64,000 bases of DNA from Geomonas ferrireducens (lineage in GTDB: Bacteria > Desulfobacterota > Desulfuromonadia > Geobacterales > Geobacteraceae). Below are positions 58,359 to 64,000 of this stretch, piece after piece. The notes beneath the pieces were generated by a model. That model worked only from the letters and a program-made list of their open reading frames with translations, had not been told where the DNA came from and searched no databases. The first letter of the stretch is position 1; each line of letters opens with the position of its first letter. The stretch spans positions 495,001 to 559,000 of the forward strand of contig NZ_SSYA01000001.1 of assembly GCF_004917065.1 (NCBI RefSeq). The letters are read 5' to 3'. The position numbers and the translations under genes were made by a program.

Positions 58359-58833
58359 CTTTCTCCTTTCGCGTCTGTTTGCGTATTACCGCCCGCCTCC
58401 GGTTGGTATGACCGTTACCGGAAAGCGCCCTCCCGAAGGGGGCGCCCCTGCGCCTTCTGACAGAGCACGAGCGATGCCAACACCACCACCGACCGTAAAG
58501 ATGCTGATTTAATGATAACTTTAGCCACCGCCTTCAAGAGCGCAAGAAGGGCCAACGATAACCATAGGTTATGGAACGAGCACCGCTCATTAGTAAAGTA
58601 TCCAATACTTTCAAATGTTTACCAACAGGTATAACCCAGGGTTATGGTTATACCCTTCGGCAATACCTTTTCGTGGTCCCATTTCTCCCATACCAGGGGC
58701 AAATCAACGGGGCAAATCAGTTGCCAGCGCACACGCAAACATGATATGCATACGCAGTTTTTTGCATGTAATGCGGGCCGCGTGCTGCACGGCGGTGAAA
58801 TGTGATGCTGGCCCTTCAAGCGGAGGTGTTCCA
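58359..58833. other. Divergent regulatory region with a palindrome array
   Basis: About 475 bases without a convincing gene between the flavocytochrome and the TPR protein. It contains ATAACC-ATA-GGTTAT (58558-58572), AAAGTAT-CCA-ATACTTT (58595-58611) and ATAACCC-A-GGGTTAT (58631-58645). The last overlaps a larger inverted repeat GGTATAACC-N9-GGTTATACC (58628-58654). Confidence 0.75.
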
Positions 58834-60894
58834 ATGGGGAAAGAGAGAGCAGCAAGGCAGGAGACGCGGCAAAATCAAAGTACCGCGACGGGGGTAAGGC
58901 GCTCGCCATTTGAGATCCTGGGCGGCAGCGCGTGGCTGCAGCTCGCCTTGATCGCCCTGGTGGGACTTCTGGCCTATTCCAACACCTTTCATGCCCCCTT
59001 CGTCATCGACGACGAAGGCTCCATCACGGAAAATCCGGTCATCAAGAACCTCGCCTCGTTCCTCTTCGACGGGACCGGCTACCGCTACAACCCACGCCGC
59101 TTCATCGGGTACCTCACCTTCGCCCTGAACTACAGCATGGGTGGGGTGGAGGTCACCGGGTACCACATCTTCAACACTGCCGTGCACCTCTTGAACGGCG
59201 CCTTCGTCTTCCTCCTCGTACGCCTGACGCAGCAGACACCGTTCCTCAAGACGACGGAGGAAGCGGAAGGCGCGGACCGCGGCATCGCTCCCGGAACGCT
59301 CGCGCCGCTCATAGCCGCCCTCCTTTTCGTCGCCCACCCGATTCAGACCCAGGCGATCACCTACGTGGTGCAGCGCTTCGCCTCGCTCGCCACCCTCTTC
59401 TACCTTGCCTCGCTCACCTGCTATATCCTGGCGCGTCTGCGGCAGAATTCCGGAGGGGGAGCACGGGGGCGTATCGTCGTCTGGTACCTGGGCGCTCTTC
59501 TCTGCGCCCTGCTGGCGATGAAAACCAAGGAGATCGCCTTCACCCTCCCCCTGACCGTCGCGCTCTACGAGTTCTCCTTCTTCGGCACCCCGTCGCGGAA
59601 GCGGTTACTCTTGCTGCTTCCGCTCGCGGCGCCCCTGCTCGTCGTCCCGCTCGGTCTCATGCAGTCGGGCAAACCGCTCGGAGATCTGCTAGGCGAAATG
59701 GACCGGCTCGCACGAGAGACGACCAGCATCGCGCGGGGTGACTACCTGCTCACCCAGTTCAGCGTAATCGTCACCTATTTAAGGCTCTTGCTCCTCCCTG
59801 TCGGGCAGAACCTCGACTACGACTACCCCGTCTTCCATACCCTCTTCGCCCCACGGGTCTTCTTCTCCTTGCTGCTGCTCGTCGCCCTGGCCGGGACCGG
59901 GGTCTACCTGTACCGCCGCTCGTCGCGCGCACCGCTGCAGCGGCTGGCCGGGTTCGGCATCTTCTGGTTCTTCATCACCCTGAGCGTCGAGTCGAGCGTC
60001 ATCCCGATCCGGGACGTCATCTTCGAGCACAGGGTCTACCTCCCCTCGGTAGGGATCTTCTGTGCCGCCGCAGCGCTTCTCGCCCCCCTGCTCGCGCGGC
60101 TCGCGCCCCGTGCGGCGGCCGCCGCGGTCGGTGTTGTCGTCCTCGCGCTTGCCGTCTCCACCTGGCAGCGCAACCTGGTATGGGGGAGCGCGGTCAGTCT
60201 GTGGCAGGATTGTGCCGAGAAAGCACCCGGCAAGGCGCGCCCCCACAACAACCTGGCCATAGCGCTCCTCGCAGCGGGGCGCAACGACGAGGCAGCCGCC
60301 GAACTGAAGACCGCCCTGAAGCTCGACCCGGGGAACGTGGAGGCGCTAAGGAACCTGGGAGCGGCCTACGAGAAGACGGGAGGAGTGGAGCAGGCGATAA
60401 GCCAGTACCGGGCCGCACTGCAGGGGAACCCGGACAACAAGTACGCGCACTACAACCTGGCGGTTGCCTACAGCAAACAGGGGAAAACGGACCAGGCGCG
60501 CTCCGAGCTGCAGCTGGCGCTCAAGGTCGACCCGGAATACCCCGACGCACACAACAACCTCGGCGTGCTCTACGCCAACCAGGGGTTGATGAAAGAGGCG
60601 ATCGCGGAGTTCAGTCTCGCGGTGAAATATGACCCGCGCTCCGCCGAAGGGCACAAGAACCTCGGCTTCGCGCTCGGTATGAACGGAAAGCAGGAAGAAG
60701 GGATGGCGGAGTTGCGGACGGCGGCCGATCTGCAGCCAGAAAATCCCGAGATTTACAACAGCATGGGGATCATATACGCGAATGAGGGGCGTTTCAGGGA
60801 CGCGGCCTCCGCGTTCGAAAAAGCGGTGCAGCTTAGTCCGCAGGAGCAGAAGTACCTCAACAACCTGTACCACGCCAAAGCGCAAGGGGGGTGA
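58834..60894 (+). CDS. TMTC-like membrane protein with C-terminal TPR repeats
   Basis: 686 residues from ATG 58834 (GGAGG at 58822-58826). The N-terminal ~430 residues hold about ten membrane helices with TMTC/GT-C-like motifs: a short acidic loop (FVIDDEGSITENP) after TM1 and FIGYLTFALNYSMGG. The C-terminal part has roughly six TPR repeats (PHNNLAIALLAAGRNDEAAAEL and similar) ending at residue 686. In this architecture the membrane part is a presumed dolichyl- or undecaprenyl-sugar-dependent glycosyltransferase and the TPRs bind the protein acceptor. No activity has been read from sequence alone. It diverges from the flavocytochrome gene. Confidence 0.82.
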   Translation: MGKERAARQETRQNQSTATGVRRSPFEILGGSAWLQLALIALVGLLAYSNTFHAPFVIDDEGSITENPVIKNLASFLFDGTGYRYNPRRFIGYLTFALNYSMGGVEVTGYHIFNTAVHLLNGAFVFLLVRLTQQTPFLKTTEEAEGADRGIAPGTLAPLIAALLFVAHPIQTQAITYVVQRFASLATLFYLASLTCYILARLRQNSGGGARGRIVVWYLGALLCALLAMKTKEIAFTLPLTVALYEFSFFGTPSRKRLLLLLPLAAPLLVVPLGLMQSGKPLGDLLGEMDRLARETTSIARGDYLLTQFSVIVTYLRLLLLPVGQNLDYDYPVFHTLFAPRVFFSLLLLVALAGTGVYLYRRSSRAPLQRLAGFGIFWFFITLSVESSVIPIRDVIFEHRVYLPSVGIFCAAAALLAPLLARLAPRAAAAAVGVVVLALAVSTWQRNLVWGSAVSLWQDCAEKAPGKARPHNNLAIALLAAGRNDEAAAELKTALKLDPGNVEALRNLGAAYEKTGGVEQAISQYRAALQGNPDNKYAHYNLAVAYSKQGKTDQARSELQLALKVDPEYPDAHNNLGVLYANQGLMKEAIAEFSLAVKYDPRSAEGHKNLGFALGMNGKQEEGMAELRTAADLQPENPEIYNSMGIIYANEGRFRDAASAFEKAVQLSPQEQKYLNNLYHAKAQGG

Positions 60895-60924
60895 CGCGAA
60901 GGCGGTGGGACAGTGCCGGATGGA

Positions 60925-61440
60925 TCAGCCGCAGACCTCGAAGGCGTCGTGGTAGGCGACCTCGCCGGCCGCGTTCTCGGCGCGGAAGGGGAGCGCGAGG
61001 AAGTACTCGGGAGGAACGCCAGGCAGGGTGAGCCCGTCACGGACCTTGAAGCCGAAGCGCCCGTAGTACGCCGGCTCGCCCAAGAGGACACAGCCGTCGC
61101 AGCCAAGGCGCTCAAGCCCTGCGAGTCCCGCCCGGATCAGCATGGAGCCGATTCCCTCCCCCTGGTGCTCCGGCTGCACCGAGACCGGCGCCAGGCCGAA
61201 CCAGCGGCACGGCTTGCCGTCGATGGTGATGGGGGAAAAGGCGATGTGCCCGACCACCGCGCCGTCCAGCACGGCCACCAAAGAGACGCTGAGCGCCCCC
61301 GCCGAGCGCAGCCGCTCCACGAGGATGTGCTCGGTCTGGTTGCTGTAAGGGTGGCTGTGGAAGGCCGCTTCGACCACCCGTGTGATGGCGGCCGCATCCT
61401 CCGGCCGCTCCTTGCGTATCGTCAATTCTCCCGTTTCCAA
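60925..61440 (-). CDS. GNAT-family N-acetyltransferase
   Basis: 171 residues from a TTG at 61440 with GGGAGGA upstream on the reverse strand; a GTG at 61473 inside the end of the upstream gene is an alternative. The GNAT acetyl-CoA motif A is VSVQPEHQGEGIGSMLIRAG (Q/R-x-x-G-x-G/A), followed by LLGEPAYYGRFGFK. It belongs to the subgroup annotated as predicted N-acetyltransferases (YhbS-like). Substrate unknown. It lies directly downstream of a TSUP permease gene and probably shares its transcript. Confidence 0.85.
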   Translation of the reverse strand: METGELTIRKERPEDAAAITRVVEAAFHSHPYSNQTEHILVERLRSAGALSVSLVAVLDGAVVGHIAFSPITIDGKPCRWFGLAPVSVQPEHQGEGIGSMLIRAGLAGLERLGCDGCVLLGEPAYYGRFGFKVRDGLTLPGVPPEYFLALPFRAENAAGEVAYHDAFEVCG

Positions 61441-61466
61441 TCTTCCTCCCTGGCGCGGCAGCGCCC

Positions 61467-62204
61467 CTACCACCCGAGCGCGAGCTTGAGCCCCAGCACC
61501 CCGCCGAGCAACACGAAAAGTCCCCGCACCCAGTCATGCCCCTTGTGCCGCCCAAGTCTTGACCCCAGGTAGGCACCGAACACCGAGCCGACCGTCGAGG
61601 GGATCATGAGCCTGGCATCGGCAAAGCCGGCGGCGCTGTAGACGGCGACGGCGAAGCAGTTCCAGAAAAATGCGATGGCGTAATAACAGCCAAGCGAGGC
61701 GACCAGGGTCTGGCCGCGCCCCTTGGCAAGCAGCATGGAGGTGAAGAGCCCGTTCCCCGAACCGAAGAAGGACTCGTAAACGCCGAGCGGGTAGGCGAGC
61801 AGGCCGGTCATCCCGCGCGACAGAAGCGGCTCCCCCTCGCTGCGCCCAAGCGCCGGGTTGCACGCCACCACCGCGACGAGCAGGAGGATGATGCTGCCGA
61901 TGACCCGCTGCAAAAGAGCAGCGTCGATCCCCCGCACGATGAGGGTCCCCCCCCACGCACCGGCGAGACCGCAGACGACCATGATCCGGAGCAGCGCCCA
62001 GTCCACCGGGCGCCCCTTCAGGTAGTTTCGCGCCGCCAGAGGCGTCCAGGCCGCCCCGTTCAACTGGTTCGAGGCGATGGCGACCGGCAGGGGAAACCCG
62101 AGCGCGAGCCAGACCGGCGTGGTCAGCATGGCCGACCCCGCCCCGCTCATCGAGCTCAGCAGCGAGGCAAGAAAGGCAACCGAAAGGATGATAAAAAAAC
62201 GCAT
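61467..62204 (-). CDS. TSUP (TauE/SafE) family permease
   Basis: 245 residues from ATG 62204 with GGGAGGGG upstream. Eight hydrophobic helices in two repeats, each with the N-terminal SGAGSAMLTTPV and GSGNGLFTSML motifs typical of TauE/SafE. Family members move sulfonates, sulfite, thiosulfate or other anions across the inner membrane. The gene overlaps a possible start of the GNAT gene, so both form one unit. The substrate is not evident from context. Confidence 0.88.
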   Translation of the reverse strand: MRFFIILSVAFLASLLSSMSGAGSAMLTTPVWLALGFPLPVAIASNQLNGAAWTPLAARNYLKGRPVDWALLRIMVVCGLAGAWGGTLIVRGIDAALLQRVIGSIILLLVAVVACNPALGRSEGEPLLSRGMTGLLAYPLGVYESFFGSGNGLFTSMLLAKGRGQTLVASLGCYYAIAFFWNCFAVAVYSAAGFADARLMIPSTVGSVFGAYLGSRLGRHKGHDWVRGLFVLLGGVLGLKLALGW

Positions 62205-62347
62205 GAGCCCCTCCCTGAGGCAGCTCCTTTCTACCCCATCCGCCGGCAACATTCAATGTCAAAGGGCGCTGGAAGTATCTCACGACATCCGTCTCTCACG
62301 GCGGTTCTGTTATTACTTTGCTTTTTCCGCCCACTCAGTCGTGCGCT

Positions 62348-62376
62348 TTGACTCAAAACGTGATAATTTTTGTAAA
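62348..62376 (+). promoter_or_regulatory. Candidate promoter of the DUF748 gene
   Basis: TTGACT (62348-62353), 17 bases, TGTAAA (62371-62376), about 38 bases before the start. Confidence 0.5.
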
Positions 62377-62413
62377 AGCCTTCCCCAACTCCACGCGTTG
62401 CAGCGAGGTTCTT

Positions 62414-64000
62414 GTGTCACGCAAAAAATATATTCTCATAACATCTGCAGTCCTTGTCTTCCTGCTCTTGTTCATGGTAGCCATCCTTCCCACCATTGTC
62501 AGGATCAAAGCAGTGGAGGCTCTGCAAGAGAGCACCGGACGCAAGGCACACATCGAATCGGTGCGCTTCAACCCCTTCACGTTGACTGCCACGGTTGAGG
62601 GTTTTGCCATCGCGGAGAAAGAGGGACACCCCTTCATCGCTTTCCGGCGCCTTCAGGCGTCCCTGTCGCCGTCATCCCTTTTCAGAAGGGCCCTCATCCT
62701 CTCCGAAGTCACCCTCGACACCCCGACGGTGAACTTGGTGCGCAACGCGCCGAACCGCTTCAATTTCACCGACATCCTGGAAAGACAACCGAAGAAGAAA
62801 GAGGAAAAGCAAAGCGCACTGCGCTTCTCGCTCAACAACATCAGCATCAGGAACGGATCGATCGACTTCGACGACCGCATCGTCGGCGGCGGGAGAAAAC
62901 ATACGGTCCGGGCGCTGAACGTCGACATCCCCTTCATCAGCAACAGCCCCTACCTCGCCGATAAATACGTCGACCCGCGCATCTCGGCGCAGGTGGACGG
63001 CGCCCCCTTCACCTTCGCGGGAAAACTGAAGCCGCTCAGCAAGTCGCTGGAGACTTCTGTTCACGTGGGACTCAAGCGACTCGACCTGCCGCAGTACCTG
63101 GCCTATGCACCGGTGAAGCCCCCGGTCGACCTCACCTCCGGCAAGCTCACCGTCGACCTCGACATCGCCTACCGCATCTCGGCCGACAAAAAACCGGAAC
63201 TGCTACTCAAAGGAACGAGCAGGCTCGACGCCGTCAGCATCGACCTTCCGGGTAAGAAGCCGCTCGCACGCGTCCCTGCGCTGGAGGTGAAAGCCGCCTC
63301 CCTCGAGGTGCTGGCCAAGAAGTTCCACTTCGACGCGATAACGGCCGAGGGGCTCGAACTCTTCGTCGAGCGGGACCGCCAAGGGGCATGGATGTTCTCC
63401 CGGCTCGCTCCGTCCGCGCCGGAAGGTGACAAACCGAAAGCGGCCGAACCTGCCGAAAAAACCGAGGTAGTGCTTACTTCCCTTGCGGTGTCCAACGCGA
63501 CGGTTCACTTCCGGGACGAGCTCCCCAAGGGGGGCTTCAACACCAACATCTCCGAGATAAACCTCGCCGCTAAAAACTTCAGCACCGCTCCGGGGGCCCA
63601 GGCCGCGTACCAACTCTCCCTCAAAGCGGACGGAGAAGCCGCGCTGAAAACCGAGGGGACCTTCTCCGCTTCCCCCGTCGCAATCACATCGTCCATCACC
63701 CTCACTGGACTCAAAATCCAGCGCATCGGGCCTTACCTCAGCCCCTACCTCACCGCGCCGCTTCAGGGGACGCTCGGCCTGACCACGGAACTCGGCTACC
63801 GGGCCGAGGAGGGGTTATCGCTCAACAAGGGGGATATCTCCGTCGCCGGTCTTTCCACCCGCTACGGAAAGGAAGGGCTCGACCTGGCCCTTTTGCAGGT
63901 ATCCGGAACAAGCTTCCGCCAAAAGGAGAACCGCCTCGAGATAGGCGACATCCGCCTGGCGCAAGGAAGCATCTCCCTTTCAAAGGAAGCGGACGGGAAG
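62414..64000 (+). CDS. DUF748/AsmA-like envelope protein (3' end outside window)
   Basis: 529 codons open to the end of the window without a stop, from a GTG at 62414 with GAGG upstream. One N-terminal membrane helix (about residues 8-28) is followed by repeated AsmA/DUF748 features: RFNPFTLTATVEGFAI, SEVTLDTPTVNLVRN, and alternating beta-strand segments such as LSLKADGEAALKTEGTFSA. Proteins of this type span the periplasm as beta-groove bridges and are implicated in lipid transport or outer-membrane homeostasis. Family members are often over 1000 residues, so much of the gene is missing here. Confidence 0.85.
   Translation, partial: MSRKKYILITSAVLVFLLLFMVAILPTIVRIKAVEALQESTGRKAHIESVRFNPFTLTATVEGFAIAEKEGHPFIAFRRLQASLSPSSLFRRALILSEVTLDTPTVNLVRNAPNRFNFTDILERQPKKKEEKQSALRFSLNNISIRNGSIDFDDRIVGGGRKHTVRALNVDIPFISNSPYLADKYVDPRISAQVDGAPFTFAGKLKPLSKSLETSVHVGLKRLDLPQYLAYAPVKPPVDLTSGKLTVDLDIAYRISADKKPELLLKGTSRLDAVSIDLPGKKPLARVPALEVKAASLEVLAKKFHFDAITAEGLELFVERDRQGAWMFSRLAPSAPEGDKPKAAEPAEKTEVVLTSLAVSNATVHFRDELPKGGFNTNISEINLAAKNFSTAPGAQAAYQLSLKADGEAALKTEGTFSASPVAITSSITLTGLKIQRIGPYLSPYLTAPLQGTLGLTTELGYRAEEGLSLNKGDISVAGLSTRYGKEGLDLALLQVSGTSFRQKENRLEIGDIRLAQGSISLSKEADGK

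Overview
The window is a contiguous piece of a GC-rich bacterial chromosome that looks like Geobacteraceae (Geobacter, Geomonas or Citrifermentans; Desulfuromonadota). This is inferred from the gene mix: a GEMM-I cyclic dinucleotide riboswitch of the Geobacter type, a propionyl-CoA/methylmalonyl-CoA branch, a tetrahaem flavocytochrome c, a K+-independent proton pyrophosphatase, hisZ next to purA, and many small secreted or outer-membrane proteins. I see no prophage, insertion sequence, CRISPR array or rRNA. Most of it is core chromosome.

Layout. 1-5.5 kb: end of a rhodanese gene, a DoxX/MauE membrane protein, plsY, a PpiC lipoprotein, rpoH with a CIRCE operator over its promoter, ilvE and an acidic protein of unknown function. 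5.6-12.3 kb: clpB, an OB-fold periplasmic protein, an M48 protease and glgA. 12.4-19 kb: hppA (reverse strand), then a lactate module of larA, a GlcD-type flavoprotein and a GlcF-type Fe-S protein. 19-27.4 kb: biotin-dependent acyl-CoA carboxylase (two subunits), a zinc-ribbon protein, the methylmalonyl-CoA mutase large subunit and the epimerase, together a route from propionyl-CoA to succinyl-CoA. 27.4-31.7 kb: a promoter/terminator pair that may define a small RNA or attenuator, a porin, two tandem small secreted paralogues and a periplasmic protein. 31.7-35 kb: hisZ-purA and a Lys-Glu-Lys-Glu tRNA cluster. 35-42 kb: an MFS transporter, a ferredoxin, elbB, a beta-barrel protein, a B12/radical SAM protein and a purine salvage pair (phosphoribosyltransferase plus permease). 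42-53 kb: signalling and envelope genes, namely a NIT-domain chemoreceptor with a FliA-type promoter, DUF3015 and DUF4105 proteins, a riboswitch-controlled PAS histidine kinase with receiver, a large patatin-like membrane protein and an HD-GYP protein. 53-64 kb: a Gly/Thr repeat protein, a DUF922 protease-like protein, an MFS transporter, a fumarate-reductase-type flavocytochrome c, a TMTC-like TPR membrane protein, GNAT and TSUP proteins, and the start of a DUF748/AsmA-like protein.

Regulation is the most interesting layer. The best case is the GEMM-I riboswitch with an overlapping terminator at 47.1-47.24 kb. It carries A at the ligand-discriminating position, which predicts 3',3'-cGAMP rather than c-di-GMP. 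Other leads are the CIRCE site on rpoH, a sigma-28 promoter, an upstream ORF overlapping the carboxylase start, an array of palindromes between two divergent genes, and a strong terminator inside a tRNA cluster. No gene cluster here looks like a wholly new multi-gene system. All family assignments are from reading motifs, without database searches.
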